Source: an uncultured Pelagibacteraceae bacterium (GTDB lineage: Bacteria; Pseudomonadota; Alphaproteobacteria; Pelagibacterales; Pelagibacteraceae). From it: DNA of 64,000 bases. Positions 42,423 through 52,679 of the stretch are shown here, piece after piece. Every line of letters begins with the position of its first letter. Position 1 is the stretch's first letter. The stretch is taken from contig CACMXJ010000002.1 in NCBI GenBank assembly GCA_902617625.1, positions 62,001-126,000 on the forward strand, read 5' to 3'. Position numbers and translations under genes: made by a program. A model generated the notes under the pieces. The model had not been told where the DNA came from. It searched no databases and saw nothing but the letters and a program-made list of their open reading frames with translations.

Positions 42423-45322
42423 TTTACAGTTTCGAAAATCTTAAATAGTAATTCTGAAACGTGCTTCCCTTTTTTTTCTGATAAATCAGATATTTGGTGT
42501 CTACAGCTTGTACCATTTGCTACAATGAAATCATTTTCATCACTATTATTAATTGCAGGTATTAAAGATAGATGAGCCATTTTTTTTGAAGTTTCATAAG
42601 TTTTACTATCATATCCAAAAGAACCTGCCATCCCACAACAACTAGAATCTATCAACTTATTATTAATATTTAGCTCTGACAAAAGATCTTTAAGTCCTTT
42701 CATTCTATCTTGAGACTTTTGATGACAATGTCCATGAATTAAAACATTTTGACTAAAACTATTTGATTTAACATTCTTATCTTTTTTAATTTGTTCTAAA
42801 ACAAACTCTTCTAATAAATAAAATTTATTTTTTATTTTATCTCTATTTTTTATGCCTTTAAGTGATTGATACTCGTCATTAAAAGTAAGCAAACAAGACG
42901 GTTCAATACCTATAATAGGTAATTCAAAGTAGTTATTTTTTATAATGTAATCATTAAATCTATTTAATTCCTCTGCAGCCTTATCAAGTTGACCATACGA
43001 TATATAAGTTCTTCCACAACAGAGTGGTCTATCAAGTTTATCACTACCAAAACTTGGGATTACTGCTTGATAACCAAATTTATTTAATACTTTAATTGTA
43101 TAGACCAAATTTTCATTCTCAAAATTAATATTGAATGTATCTGCAAATAAAATTACTTTATTTTCTGAAATTTCTTGATTGTTATATATGTCTTTTAAAG
43201 CCTTTTGATTTTGGACTTCAGGCAGGCTTCTTTCAGTTGCAAAACCAAATTTTTTAATAATGTTTGAAATAACTGGAAAATTTTTAATCTTATTAATTAT
43301 TGGATTTATGATTTTGTATAACCAAATTAACCTAGGCATATCAGAGATAATTCTATCTTTAATTCTCATACTAAATTTTTTGTAATAATGAGAAAGAAAT
43401 TCACTTTTCATCTTAGCCATATCTACAGACATTGGACATTCTCTTTGACAAGCTTTACAGCTCACACAAAGTTCCATTGTTTCATACATTTCTTTAGATG
43501 CAAAAGACCCCTCTGGTAGTTGATTAGAAAGAGCGAGTCTTAATGTATTTGCTCTCCCTCTAACTAAATCTTTCTCTTCTTTCGTAACTCTGTATGAGGG
43601 ACACATCACTCCTGAATCTAATTTTCGGCATGCGCCGTTGTTATTACACATTTCAATTGCATCTGAAAATTGACCCCAATTAGACCAATCATAATGAGTA
43701 CTTATATTCTCTGTTTGATAATCTGATTTATATCTCATCAACGATCTGTCATTTGATCTAAAAGGTCTTACAATTTTACCTGGATTTAATAAATTTTTAT
43801 TATCGAATGTATCTTTAATTTCTTCGAATGCATTGGTGATATTTTTTCCAAACATCATTTCGTGAAATTCTGATCTAACAATTCCATCTCCGTGTTCACC
43901 TGAATGAGAACCTTTATAATTCTTAACCATTTCAAAAGCTTCCTCAGATATAGATCTCATGTTTTTAATATCTTGGTCAGATTTCATATTCAAAACTGGT
44001 CTTACATGAAGGGTTCCAACCGATGCATGAGCGTAAAACATTCCACTTGTGTTATATTTTTTAAATATTTCATTTAATCTTGAAGTGTATTCTGCCAAGT
44101 GATCTAAAGAAACTGCACAATCCTCAATAAATGCGACTGGTTTTTTATCTCCCTTCATCGACATCAAAATATTTAGACCAGCTTTTCTAATCTCAAAGAC
44201 TTCTTTTTGCTCTGATAAGTCTGTAAAAAAAGAAAATTGATTTTTTTTATTTTGATGAAGAACTAAATATTCAAGGTCTTTTATTTTTTTCTCATAAATA
44301 TTTTGGTCTGTATCTATAAATTCAACCATTAAAACAGCTTCCGGATTACCTTTTATATATTTCTTAATACCACCAGCATACATTGGGATTTCTTTTGCTA
44401 GATTTAATAAATTCTGATCCATTAACTCAACACAAGTTGGTTTTAATTTTACGATTTCTTTTGTTAATTCCATGGCTTGATGAAAGTTATCAAAGTAACA
44501 AACACCTAAAATTTTATTTTTCGGAATTTCAGATAATTGTAATTTAATCTTATTAAAAAGTGACAATGTTCCTTCAGAACCAACTAATAAATTTGATGAA
44601 TTAAATCCATTAGGATCAATCAAATCGATATTATAACCACCAACTCTTCTTTGAGTGGTTGGCCAATTTTCATCAATATCCTTACTAACTTTTTGTCTTA
44701 AATTTAAAAATTTATCAATTATTTTATAAAAACGATCTTGGTTATTAGTCGTTTTTAGATAGTTTTTATTAATTTGATCGAAAGTATGTAATGAACCATC
44801 ATCTAAAATTGCTTCAATAGCTAGCACGTTGTGAACCATATTTCCATAGTACAAAGATCTTGATCCACATGAATTGTTTGCTGACATCCCTCCAATGGTT
44901 GCTCTACTACTTGTAGATACATCTACAGGAAACCATAGACCATGCGGTCTTAGAAATGAATTTAAATGATCCAAGACAACACCTGGCTGAACCCATACAT
45001 ATTTTTCTTCTACATTAAGTTCTAATATTTTGTTTTGATGTTTTGAATAATCGAGAACTACACTTTCACCTACAGTTTGACCACATTGAGAACTTCCACC
45101 ACCTCTAGCTAGAAGAGGAATGGAATTTTTTTGAGAATATTCCATTAGGTTTAAAACATCATTTGTATCTTTTGGAAGAACTACACCAAGAGGCTTGATT
45201 TGATAAACTGATGCATCTGTACTGTATCGACCTCGAGAAAATTCATCAAATAAAGTTTTCCCATCAACTTTATTACTTATTTCTTTTCCTATTCTTTGTA
45301 TTTGATCTGAACTAAACCGCAT
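42419..45322 (-). CDS. FAD-binding / Fe-S dehydrogenase fusion (YdiJ/D-2-hydroxyacid dehydrogenase-like)
   Basis: A 967-residue multidomain flavoprotein. Residues 40-180 form the FAD_binding_4 domain (LLARGGGSSQCGQTVGESVV), about 230-530 the FAD-oxidase C-domain ending GEHGDGIVRSEF, then a 4Fe-4S region (CVSCKACQRECPMSV near 620, preceded by CNNNGACRK near 555) and two CCG domains (CCGRTY near 765, SSCCGMAGSFGYD near 895). This architecture is that of E. coli YdiJ, which oxidises D-2-hydroxyglutarate or D-lactate-like acids into quinone. Substrate here is inferred to be a D-2-hydroxyacid. Confidence 0.88.
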   Translation of the reverse strand: MRFSSDQIQRIGKEISNKVDGKTLFDEFSRGRYSTDASVYQIKPLGVVLPKDTNDVLNLMEYSQKNSIPLLARGGGSSQCGQTVGESVVLDYSKHQNKILELNVEEKYVWVQPGVVLDHLNSFLRPHGLWFPVDVSTSSRATIGGMSANNSCGSRSLYYGNMVHNVLAIEAILDDGSLHTFDQINKNYLKTTNNQDRFYKIIDKFLNLRQKVSKDIDENWPTTQRRVGGYNIDLIDPNGFNSSNLLVGSEGTLSLFNKIKLQLSEIPKNKILGVCYFDNFHQAMELTKEIVKLKPTCVELMDQNLLNLAKEIPMYAGGIKKYIKGNPEAVLMVEFIDTDQNIYEKKIKDLEYLVLHQNKKNQFSFFTDLSEQKEVFEIRKAGLNILMSMKGDKKPVAFIEDCAVSLDHLAEYTSRLNEIFKKYNTSGMFYAHASVGTLHVRPVLNMKSDQDIKNMRSISEEAFEMVKNYKGSHSGEHGDGIVRSEFHEMMFGKNITNAFEEIKDTFDNKNLLNPGKIVRPFRSNDRSLMRYKSDYQTENISTHYDWSNWGQFSDAIEMCNNNGACRKLDSGVMCPSYRVTKEEKDLVRGRANTLRLALSNQLPEGSFASKEMYETMELCVSCKACQRECPMSVDMAKMKSEFLSHYYKKFSMRIKDRIISDMPRLIWLYKIINPIINKIKNFPVISNIIKKFGFATERSLPEVQNQKALKDIYNNQEISENKVILFADTFNINFENENLVYTIKVLNKFGYQAVIPSFGSDKLDRPLCCGRTYISYGQLDKAAEELNRFNDYIIKNNYFELPIIGIEPSCLLTFNDEYQSLKGIKNRDKIKNKFYLLEEFVLEQIKKDKNVKSNSFSQNVLIHGHCHQKSQDRMKGLKDLLSELNINNKLIDSSCCGMAGSFGYDSKTYETSKKMAHLSLIPAINNSDENDFIVANGTSCRHQISDLSEKKGKHVSELLFKIFETVN

Positions 45323-45339
45323 AAAACTTAATTAAAGGT

Positions 45340-46494
45340 TTATTTATTTTTGTAAACTAGTTTACCGAACTTTTTTAACGCGGTTTCTGAAATTTCTAAT
45401 CCTAAACCTGGATTTTCATTTAGATGTATCCAACCATTACTCATTTTATGGTGATTTTCAAATAATTGAGCTTGTATAGGATCTCTTTCATCATCAAATG
45501 ACTCGACTATTCTTCCTGATGGAGAAGACGCAACTAAAGGAGCATGAATATAACAATCATGATGTGGTGCTATATCTAAATGATTTAATTCGCATAAAGC
45601 AGATAGTTTTTTACCATTAGTAAAACCACCAAACATTGTGCAATCAAATTGTAAAATTTGAATTGCATTTTCCTCCACTAAAGATCTACATCCATAAATC
45701 GTAATTTCACTTTCTCCACCTGATAAAGGAATTTTTGTTTGTTGTGATAAAAGTTTTAAATTTCTTCTATCATCTTCCCATCTCACAGGCTCTTCTATCC
45801 AAGTTGGATTAAATCTTTCAAATTCTTTTACTCCCTCAATGGCCGTTTTTAGGTTCCATGCTCTATTAACATCAATCATTAGATCTTTATCTTCACCAAT
45901 TTCTTGTCGAATTATTTCCAATCTTTTTGCATCTTCTTTTATACTTAATCCTCCCACTTTAACCTTAAAGCTTTGATGGCCAATTTTGATTAATTTTTGT
46001 AGTTCATCTCGAAATTCTTTTTCATTTTTACCATCTCTGTAATAAGCACAAGTTACATATACAGGAATTTTATTTCTGTAACCTCCAAACAATTTATATA
46101 GTGGAATTTTGGAGGCTTTACCTATCAAATCCCAGCATGCAATATCTAAAGCTGCAGAAATTCTGATTAAAGCTTCTCTGCTCCAACCTTTTTTATTACT
46201 GTGACGTGTGTCAGTTAATGTAAAAATTTTCTCATATAATTTTTCTGGACAAAAAGGATCCTCTCCTATTATTAAATCCTGTAATCCATTAGAGAAAGGT
46301 TTGATAATTGGTGTGATGTCAGTGTAACTAGTTGCCAAACCAAAACCAGAGTTACCATCTTTAGTTTTAATCTTTATCAATAATTCATTTGCTGTTGGAA
46401 CTATGAAATGGCTTACCCAGTGAGGATTAACTTCATCAGGGTTATTTAAAACATAAACTTCTATAGTCTCGATTGAATTACTACCATTTGTCAT
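45340..46494 (-). CDS. mandelate racemase/muconate lactonizing enzyme family (enolase superfamily)
   Basis: A 384-residue enolase-superfamily enzyme. The KxK base motif is SFKVKVGG near residue 175, the metal ligands are Asp in MIDVNRAW, Glu in WIEEPVRWED and Glu in GGESEITIYG, and the His of the general-base dyad is in APHHDCYIHAP near 311. This is the mandelate racemase subgroup, which abstracts a proton next to the carboxylate of sugar acids or hydroxyacids; most are acid sugar dehydratases. It is 17 bases upstream of the FAD/Fe-S gene, in one unit. Confidence 0.85.
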   Translation of the reverse strand: MTNGSNSIETIEVYVLNNPDEVNPHWVSHFIVPTANELLIKIKTKDGNSGFGLATSYTDITPIIKPFSNGLQDLIIGEDPFCPEKLYEKIFTLTDTRHSNKKGWSREALIRISAALDIACWDLIGKASKIPLYKLFGGYRNKIPVYVTCAYYRDGKNEKEFRDELQKLIKIGHQSFKVKVGGLSIKEDAKRLEIIRQEIGEDKDLMIDVNRAWNLKTAIEGVKEFERFNPTWIEEPVRWEDDRRNLKLLSQQTKIPLSGGESEITIYGCRSLVEENAIQILQFDCTMFGGFTNGKKLSALCELNHLDIAPHHDCYIHAPLVASSPSGRIVESFDDERDPIQAQLFENHHKMSNGWIHLNENPGLGLEISETALKKFGKLVYKNK

Positions 46495-46539
46495 ATATTA
46501 TAAGTTTGATTATATAATTTCTTTAGCATATACAGCAGA

Positions 46540-47712
46540 ATGGCAATTTCAAACAATATAAGACCAGGTCGACATTTTTTACAAATACCAGGTCCAACTA
46601 ACGTTCCTGATAGAGTTTTAAGAGCAATGGATTATCCAACAATAGACCATAGAGGTCCAGATTTTGCAGAACTTGGTTTAAGAGTTTTAGATAGAATAAA
46701 GTTAATTTTTAAAACTTCAGAACCTGTAATAATATTTCCTGCTTCAGGCACAGGTGCTTGGGAAGCTGCAATTGTAAATACTTTAAGTGCAGGTGATAAA
46801 ATTTTAATGTTCGAAACAGGACACTTTTCTACACTTTGGTATGATATTGCAGAAAAATTTAAATTAGAAATCGACTTTGTTAAAGGTGACTGGAGAACAG
46901 GTGTTGACCCAAATATTGTTGAGCAAAAATTGAAGGAAGATAAAGAGAAAAAAATTAAAGCAGTCTGTGCAGTTCACAATGAAACATCTACAGGAGTAAC
47001 AAGTAGAATTGGAAAAATAAGAAAAGCAATAGATAACGCTGAACATCCTGCTTTATTATTTGTTGATACGATCTCATCACTTGGTTCTATAGATTATAGA
47101 CATGAAGAATGGAAAGTTGATGTAACAGTTGGTGGATCTCAAAAAGGATTATTATTACCTCCAGGACTATCCTTTAATGCAATAAGTTCAAAAGCACTAA
47201 AAGCTTACGAAAGTTCTGATTTACCTAAATCATATTGGGATTGGAAACCGATGTTAGAAAATAATAAAAAAGGGTATTTCCCATACACACCAGCAACAAA
47301 TTTATTGTATGGATTAGATGAAGCAATTAATATGTTGACTGAAGAGGGTTTAGAAAATGTTTTTACAAGACATAAAAGATTTGCAGAAGCTACTAGAGTT
47401 GCAGTTAAAGCTTGGGGCCTAGAAATACTTTGTAAAAATCCAGAGGAATATTCTGACTCTTTAACAGCCGTGATGGTCCCAGACGGACATGATGCGGACT
47501 CATTAAGAAAAATAATTTTAGATCATTACAATATGTCTTTAGGAACGGGTTTAGCCAAAGTTGCAGGGAAAATTTTTAGAATTGGACATTTAGGAGATTT
47601 TAACGAACTGATGTTAGCCGGAACTTTAGCTGGTGTTGAAATGGGATTAATGAAATCCAAAATTCCATATAAAAAAGGTGGAATACTTAAAGCACTTGAT
47701 TATCTTTGTTAA
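46540..47712 (+). CDS. serine-glyoxylate aminotransferase-like class V PLP enzyme
   Basis: A 390-residue class V aminotransferase resembling the SgaA/AgxT group: N-terminal GRHFLQIPGPTNVPDRVLRAM, HRGPDF, and PLP lysine in GGSQKGLLLPPG near residue 201; the C-terminal FRIGHLGDFNELMLAGTLAG is the conserved family ending. Activity would be L-serine (or alanine) + glyoxylate to hydroxypyruvate (or pyruvate) + glycine. It is divergent from the enolase-type gene (45-base gap). Aspartate or alanine as donor, or a purine-catabolism role, are alternatives. Confidence 0.9.
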   Translation: MAISNNIRPGRHFLQIPGPTNVPDRVLRAMDYPTIDHRGPDFAELGLRVLDRIKLIFKTSEPVIIFPASGTGAWEAAIVNTLSAGDKILMFETGHFSTLWYDIAEKFKLEIDFVKGDWRTGVDPNIVEQKLKEDKEKKIKAVCAVHNETSTGVTSRIGKIRKAIDNAEHPALLFVDTISSLGSIDYRHEEWKVDVTVGGSQKGLLLPPGLSFNAISSKALKAYESSDLPKSYWDWKPMLENNKKGYFPYTPATNLLYGLDEAINMLTEEGLENVFTRHKRFAEATRVAVKAWGLEILCKNPEEYSDSLTAVMVPDGHDADSLRKIILDHYNMSLGTGLAKVAGKIFRIGHLGDFNELMLAGTLAGVEMGLMKSKIPYKKGGILKALDYLC

Positions 47713-47771
47713 CTTACAAAAAATTTTAAATAAAAATTATTTTTAAGCCATTTTTTCTATAGTATTAGAAC

Positions 47772-47799
47772 TTGACGTTATTTTTCCAAAAGATATAAA
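47772..47799 (+). promoter_or_regulatory. promoter of tRNA-Val / tRNA-Asp
   Basis: TTGACG (47772-47777) and TATAAA (47794-47799) are 16 bases apart. A start near 47806 fits the tRNA-Val 5' end at 47818. Confidence 0.65.
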
Positions 47800-47817
47800 T
47801 CACTCTGTTTTGGTTAT

Positions 47818-47893
47818 GGGCGGTTAGCTCAGTTGGTAGAGCATCTCGTTTACACCGAGGGGGTCAAAGGTTCGAGTCCTTTACTGCCCACCA
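47818..47893 (+). tRNA. tRNA-Val (anticodon TAC)
   Basis: Acceptor GGGCGGT pairs with ACTGCCC (one G-U), D-arm GCTCAGTTGGTAGAGC, anticodon stem TCTCG/CGAGG with loop TTTACAC (TAC), and T-arm AAAGGTTCGAGTCCTTT. CCA is encoded (47891-47893). Confidence 0.95.
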
Positions 47894-47907
47894 AAAGAAT
47901 CAAAAGT

Positions 47908-47984
47908 GGGGGTGTAGCTCAGTTGGTTAGAGCGATCGCCTGTCACGCGATAGGTCGAGGGTTCGAGTCCCTTCACTCCCGCCA
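47908..47984 (+). tRNA. tRNA-Asp (anticodon GTC)
   Basis: Acceptor GGGGGTG pairs with CACTCCC (one G-U), D-arm GCTCAGTTGGTTAGAGC, anticodon stem ATCGC/GCGAT with loop CTGTCAC (GTC), T-arm GAGGGTTCGAGTCCCTT, discriminator G, and encoded CCA. It lies 14 bases after tRNA-Val and is surely co-transcribed. Confidence 0.95.
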
Positions 47985-48001
47985 CTTTATAAGTTTACAG
48001 A

Positions 48002-48016
48002 TGATAATCATTATCA
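48002..48016. promoter_or_regulatory. Fur-box-like palindrome upstream of nuoA
   Basis: The sequence TGATAATCATTATCA is a perfect 7-1-7 inverted repeat equal to the core of the classical Fur box. It stands 75 bases before the nuoA start codon and 18 bases after tRNA-Asp. No Fur gene lies in the window; iron control of the Fe-S-rich complex I is an inference. Confidence 0.5.
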
Positions 48017-48032
48017 AATATACTGTATATTT
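48016..48032. promoter_or_regulatory. 8-1-8 palindrome abutting the Fur-like box
   Basis: AAATATAC and GTATATTT flank a single T (48016-48032), immediately after and sharing a base with the Fur-like palindrome. It could be a second operator or a weak AT-rich hairpin at the 3' end of the tRNA transcript; a long T-run is lacking. Confidence 0.35.
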
Positions 48033-48090
48033 TGAATAATGTGACCTAACACCACTTCATCTAGCTTTAAAAAATGATATATATTCCACC

Positions 48091-48459
48091 ATGACAGCGG
48101 AATTTTTAAAGGATTATTTACCTATAATATTGTTCCTAATTATTGCATTAGGTTTAAGTTGTGCATTTATTGTAATTAATTTTATTCTATCTCCAAAAAA
48201 TCCAGACCCAGAGAAGTTATCAGCCTATGAATGTGGATTTGAACCATTTCAAGATTCTAGAATGGAATTTGATGTTCGTTTTTATTTGGTTGCTATACTT
48301 TTTATAATCTTTGATCTTGAAATAGCATTTTTATTTCCGTGGGCAATTTCTTTAGGAAATATTGGAATTTTAGGTTTTACCTCAATGATGATTTTCTTAT
48401 TCATACTTACTATTGGATTTATTTATGAATGGAAAAAAGGTGCTTTAGACTGGGAATAA
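48091..48459 (+). CDS. nuoA: NADH-quinone oxidoreductase subunit A
   Basis: A 122-residue three-helix membrane subunit at the junction of the two arms of complex I. The conserved loop [22 protein letters not shown] is present in order, with the critical cysteine. First gene of the complete nuoA-N operon, behind the palindromic region described separately. Confidence 0.96.
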   Translation: MTAEFLKDYLPIILFLIIALGLSCAFIVINFILSPKNPDPEKLSAYECGFEPFQDSRMEFDVRFYLVAILFIIFDLEIAFLFPWAISLGNIGILGFTSMMIFLFILTIGFIYEWKKGALDWE

Positions 48460-48471
48460 ATTTTTTTTTAA

Positions 48472-48987
48472 ATGAATAATAAGATAGATCAAGTTCCGGA
48501 AGAGTTTAAACAACTTGCTGAAGACTTCAGTAAGAATGGTTTTATTACAACATCTTTAGATAATTTAATAAATTGGTCAAGGTCAGGATCATTACACTGG
48601 ATGACTTTTGGTCTTGCATGTTGTGCTGTTGAAATGATGCAAACTGCGATGCCCAGATATGATTTAGAAAGATTTGGTGCAGCACCTCGTGGTTCACCAA
48701 GACAATCTGATGTAATGATTGTAGCTGGTACTTTAACTAATAAAATGGCACCAGCTTTAAGAAAAGTTTATGATCAAATGCCTGAGCCAAGATATGTTAT
48801 ATCTATGGGTAGTTGCGCTAATGGTGGAGGATACTATCACTATTCTTATTCAGTTGTTAGAGGTTGTGATCGTATTGTTCCAGTTGATATTTACGTTCCT
48901 GGATGTCCTCCCTCTGCAGAAGCTTTATTATATGGAATTATGCAATTACAAAAAAAAATAAGAAACAAAGGTTCAATAACTAGATAA
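48472..48987 (+). CDS. nuoB: NADH-quinone oxidoreductase subunit B
   Basis: A 171-residue peripheral subunit carrying cluster N2 near the quinone site. Cluster cysteines appear in [23 protein letters not shown] and [12 protein letters not shown]. Starts 12 bases after nuoA. Confidence 0.97.
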   Translation: MNNKIDQVPEEFKQLAEDFSKNGFITTSLDNLINWSRSGSLHWMTFGLACCAVEMMQTAMPRYDLERFGAAPRGSPRQSDVMIVAGTLTNKMAPALRKVYDQMPEPRYVISMGSCANGGGYYHYSYSVVRGCDRIVPVDIYVPGCPPSAEALLYGIMQLQKKIRNKGSITR

Positions 48988-48988
48988 T

Positions 48989-49594
48989 ATGAAAAATCTA
49001 ACCGATCTAGAAAAAAAGATTAATTCAGAACTTGGGACTAAAATAAATAGTTCTAAAATAAAACATAATCAAATTTATGTAGAAATTGATAAAGATGATC
49101 TAATAGATGTGACTTTATTTATTAAAACTAACAAAGATACAAAATTTAGACAGCTTATAGATATTACAGTTGTTGACTATCCAGAGCGGTCACAAAGATT
49201 TAAAATTGTTTATTTATTTTTAAGCCATGAATTTAATCAAAGAATGATATTAAGTTATGACATAAATGAAAATGAAGTCATATCATCAATCACTTCAATT
49301 TTTCCTTCAGCCAATTGGATGGAAAGAGAAGTTTTTGATATGTATGGAGTAAATTTTAAAGATCATCCTGATCTTAGAAGAATACTTACAGATTATGGAT
49401 TTGAGGGCCATCCACTTAGAAAAGATTTCCCATTAACAGGTCACACAGAAGTTAGATATAACGAAGATCAAAAGAAAGTTATTAACGAACCAGTTAAACT
49501 CGAACAAAATTACAGAAATTTCGATTATGAGAGTCCATGGGAAGGGACAAAATATATTAAAGAACTAACAGAAAATAATGACAAAAAAAATTAA
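48989..49594 (+). CDS. nuoC: NADH-quinone oxidoreductase subunit C
   Basis: A 201-residue 30-kDa-type subunit with the diagnostic [17 protein letters not shown] and [20 protein letters not shown]. It is separate from NuoD, as in most alphaproteobacteria, rather than fused as in E. coli. Overlaps nuoD by 17 bases. Confidence 0.96.
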   Translation: MKNLTDLEKKINSELGTKINSSKIKHNQIYVEIDKDDLIDVTLFIKTNKDTKFRQLIDITVVDYPERSQRFKIVYLFLSHEFNQRMILSYDINENEVISSITSIFPSANWMEREVFDMYGVNFKDHPDLRRILTDYGFEGHPLRKDFPLTGHTEVRYNEDQKKVINEPVKLEQNYRNFDYESPWEGTKYIKELTENNDKKN

Positions 49595-50753
49595 AAACTT
49601 AAATTTAAATTTTGGACCACAACATCCAGCGGCACATGGTGTACTTAGACTTATTCTAGAATTGGATGGAGAAGTTGTGGAAAAAGCAGATCCACATATT
49701 GGACTATTACATCGTGGTACCGAGAAATTAATTGAAAATAAAACTTATATGCAAGCAGTTCCATATTTTGACCGTCTTGATTATGTTGCCCCAATGAATC
49801 AAGAACATGCTTTTGCTTTAGCTATTGAGAAAGTTTTAGATATTGATGTTCCGATAAGAGCTCAATTTATTAGGGTAATGTTTTGTGAAATTGGTAGAAT
49901 TTTAAGTCATATTTTAAATGTGACAACACAAGCATTAGACGTTGGAGCTTTAACACCATCTTTATGGGGTTTTGAGGAAAGAGAAACTTTAATGACGTTT
50001 TATGAAAGAGCATCTGGATCAAGATTGCATGCAAATTATTTTAGAGCCGGTGGTGTGCATCAAGATTTACCAGCAGGCTTAGAAGCAGATATTACAAAAT
50101 TCTGCGAAACTTTTCCAAAAATAATTAATGATTTAGAAAACTTATTGACTGACAATAGAATATTCAAACAAAGAAATGTAGACATTGGTGTTGTTACAAA
50201 AGAAGATGCTCTCGATTATTCTTTTAGCGGCGTTATGATTAGAGGTTCTGGTGTTCCATGGGATCTAAGGAAATCACAACCATACGATTGTTATAATCAA
50301 CTAGAGTTTAAAATTCCTGTAGGAAAAAATGGAGATTGTTACGATAGATATTTATGTAGAATTGAAGAAATGAAAGAGAGTGTCAAAATAATTAAACAAT
50401 GCTTATCAAAAATGGAAAAAGGTCCAATAAAAACATTTGATGGAAAAATAACACCTCCATCAAAAAAAGATATTAAACAATCAATGGAGGCCTTGATACA
50501 TCACTTTAAATTATTTACTGAGGGATATCGTGTACCTAAAGATGAAATTTATACTGCGGTTGAAGCACCTAAAGGAGAATTTGGAGTTTATTTAATATCA
50601 GATGGATCAAGCAAACCTTACAAATGCAAAATTAGAGCACCTGGATTTTCACATTTACAATCAATGGATTATTTAATTAAAGGACATATGTTGGCTGATG
50701 TTCCTGCTGTACTTGGTTCTTTAGATATAGTTTTTGGTGAGGTTGATAGATGA
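49578..50753 (+). CDS. nuoD: NADH-quinone oxidoreductase subunit D
   Basis: A 391-residue 49-kDa-type subunit lining the quinone cavity. It begins with [20 protein letters not shown], includes the quinone-site His of that motif, and ends with DIVFGEVDR. Overlaps nuoE by 4 bases (ATGA). Confidence 0.97.
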   Translation: MTKKIKNLNLNFGPQHPAAHGVLRLILELDGEVVEKADPHIGLLHRGTEKLIENKTYMQAVPYFDRLDYVAPMNQEHAFALAIEKVLDIDVPIRAQFIRVMFCEIGRILSHILNVTTQALDVGALTPSLWGFEERETLMTFYERASGSRLHANYFRAGGVHQDLPAGLEADITKFCETFPKIINDLENLLTDNRIFKQRNVDIGVVTKEDALDYSFSGVMIRGSGVPWDLRKSQPYDCYNQLEFKIPVGKNGDCYDRYLCRIEEMKESVKIIKQCLSKMEKGPIKTFDGKITPPSKKDIKQSMEALIHHFKLFTEGYRVPKDEIYTAVEAPKGEFGVYLISDGSSKPYKCKIRAPGFSHLQSMDYLIKGHMLADVPAVLGSLDIVFGEVDR

Positions 50754-51358
50754 GTTTAAAGAGACCAGCTAAAGATCAACCAGAGCATTTTGAATTTAAT
50801 TCATCTTCTTTAGATGCAGCGAATAAAATTATTTTAAAATACCCTAAAGGAAAACAACAAAGTGCAGTTATGGCATTGTTATATATAGCCCAAAAACAAA
50901 ATAATAATTGGATACCTTTAGTTGCAATGAAATATATAGCAAAACTTTTAAATATGCCCTACATAAAAGTTTATGAAGTAGCGACTTTTTATAGTATGTT
51001 TAACTTATCACCAGTTGGAAAATATTTTATACAAGTTTGTACTACAACACCTTGTATGATAAGAGGAGCTGGTAAATTGGTTGAGGCCTGTAAAGAAAAA
51101 ATTTCTGAAAAAGAGTCTGAATTATTACCAGATAAAAATTGTTCATGGATGGAAGTAGAGTGCTTAGGTGCCTGTGTCACTGCTCCAATGATGCAAATTA
51201 ATGATGATTACTTTGAAGATTTAGACAAAGAAAAAACTTTAGAAATTTTAGATAAAATTTTAAATGACAAAATGCCAAAACCGGGTTCATACAGAGGACG
51301 GGTAAACAATGAACCAGAAAGTGGAAGAAAAACATTAATGGAATTAAAAAATGCTTAA
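50750..51358 (+). CDS. nuoE: NADH-quinone oxidoreductase subunit E
   Basis: A 202-residue thioredoxin-fold subunit with the 2Fe-2S cluster N1a. Cysteines are in CTTTPCM and [13 protein letters not shown] short C-terminal extension ([18 protein letters not shown]) matches alphaproteobacterial NuoE. Overlaps nuoF by 8 bases. Confidence 0.96.
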   Translation: MSLKRPAKDQPEHFEFNSSSLDAANKIILKYPKGKQQSAVMALLYIAQKQNNNWIPLVAMKYIAKLLNMPYIKVYEVATFYSMFNLSPVGKYFIQVCTTTPCMIRGAGKLVEACKEKISEKESELLPDKNCSWMEVECLGACVTAPMMQINDDYFEDLDKEKTLEILDKILNDKMPKPGSYRGRVNNEPESGRKTLMELKNA

Positions 51359-52679
51359 GGATCAAGATAGAATTTTTCAGAATTTATATAATGATTTGGG
51401 TTCAGATTTAACTTCAGCTCAAAAAAGAGGTGACTGGGTAAATACAAAAGAAATTACTGACAAAGGTAGAGACTGGATCATAAATGAAATCAAAGACTCT
51501 CAATTAAGAGGAAGAGGGGGAGCAGGTTTTCCTACAGGTCTAAAGTGGTCATTTGCACCAAAAGAAGTTGGGTCAAGACCTCACTATCTAGTTATTAATG
51601 GAGATGAATCAGAACCAGGCACATGTAAAGATAGAGATATCTTAAGATTTGAACCACATAAACTAATTGAAGGTTGTTTAATAACATCATATGCTATTCA
51701 AGCACATGTTTGTTATATTTATATAAGAGGTGAGTATTTTGTTGATGGACAAAAACTTCAAGCTGCAATCGACGAAGCTTATGAAAAAAAATTAATTGGA
51801 AAAAATGCATCCGGAACAGGATGGGATTTAGATATTTATATACATTACGGTGCAGGAGCTTATATTTGTGGGGAAGAGACAGCATTACTCGAGAGCATTG
51901 AAGGTAATAAAGGTCAGCCAAGATTAAAACCACCTTTCCCAGCATTAATTGGTTTGTATGGATGTCCCACAATAATTAACAATGTTGAGACTATAGCTGT
52001 AGTTCCAACAATTCTTAGAAGAGGTGGTAAATGGTTTGCTTCTTTGGGAAGAGAAAAAAATACTGGAACTAAAATATTTTGTATTTCTGGAAATGTAAAT
52101 AATCCATGTAATGTTGAAGAGGAAATGAACATACCTCTGAAAGAATTAATAGAAGTTCATGCAGGAGGTGTCATAGGTGGTTGGGATAATTTACAAGCTG
52201 TCATACCAGGAGGATCCTCAATGCCACTTATTCCTAAAGAAAAGTGTGAGACACTAACTATGGACTTTGACTCTTTAGTTGCTGAAAAAAGTGGGTTGGG
52301 TACAGCAGGAGTGGTAGTAATAAATAAAGATCAAGACATAATCAAATGCATGGCAAGAATTGCCAGATTTTATAAGCATGAAAGCTGTGGTCAATGTACA
52401 CCTTGCAGAGAAGGTTCAGGGTGGATGTGGAGAATGCTTGAGAGAATGGCGAGAGGTGAGGCTTCAAAAGATGAAATTGAGATGTTGGGTGATGTAACTA
52501 AACAAATTGAAGGTCATACAATATGTGCATTTGGTGAGGGATCATCCTGGCCTGTTCAAGGTTTGTTAAGACATTTTAAAGATGAAATTAAAAAAAGAAA
52601 TAATTTTGATCCAATAGTAAAAGAAACTCAAAATATTCCTTACTTGGTGGATCAGCACTTATTAGATAAGAATGCTTAA
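51351..52679 (+). CDS. nuoF: NADH-quinone oxidoreductase subunit F
   Basis: A 442-residue subunit that binds FMN and NADH and holds cluster N3. The NADH/FMN glycine motif is [16 protein letters not shown] near residue 50, the FMN-site block [15 protein letters not shown] near 175, and the cluster cysteines [10 protein letters not shown] near 345 plus a later Cys in [10 protein letters not shown]. Overlaps nuoG by 8 bases. Confidence 0.97.
   Translation: MLKDQDRIFQNLYNDLGSDLTSAQKRGDWVNTKEITDKGRDWIINEIKDSQLRGRGGAGFPTGLKWSFAPKEVGSRPHYLVINGDESEPGTCKDRDILRFEPHKLIEGCLITSYAIQAHVCYIYIRGEYFVDGQKLQAAIDEAYEKKLIGKNASGTGWDLDIYIHYGAGAYICGEETALLESIEGNKGQPRLKPPFPALIGLYGCPTIINNVETIAVVPTILRRGGKWFASLGREKNTGTKIFCISGNVNNPCNVEEEMNIPLKELIEVHAGGVIGGWDNLQAVIPGGSSMPLIPKEKCETLTMDFDSLVAEKSGLGTAGVVVINKDQDIIKCMARIARFYKHESCGQCTPCREGSGWMWRMLERMARGEASKDEIEMLGDVTKQIEGHTICAFGEGSSWPVQGLLRHFKDEIKKRNNFDPIVKETQNIPYLVDQHLLDKNA

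Noticed and set aside
47713-47771. Hairpin terminator after the aminotransferase gene
   Set aside because: Only imperfect A/T pairing that any such AT-rich stretch would show.
47833-48039. 68-codon open frame on the plus strand
   Set aside because: It runs through both tRNA genes and the Fur-like palindrome; an accidental frame over structural RNA genes.
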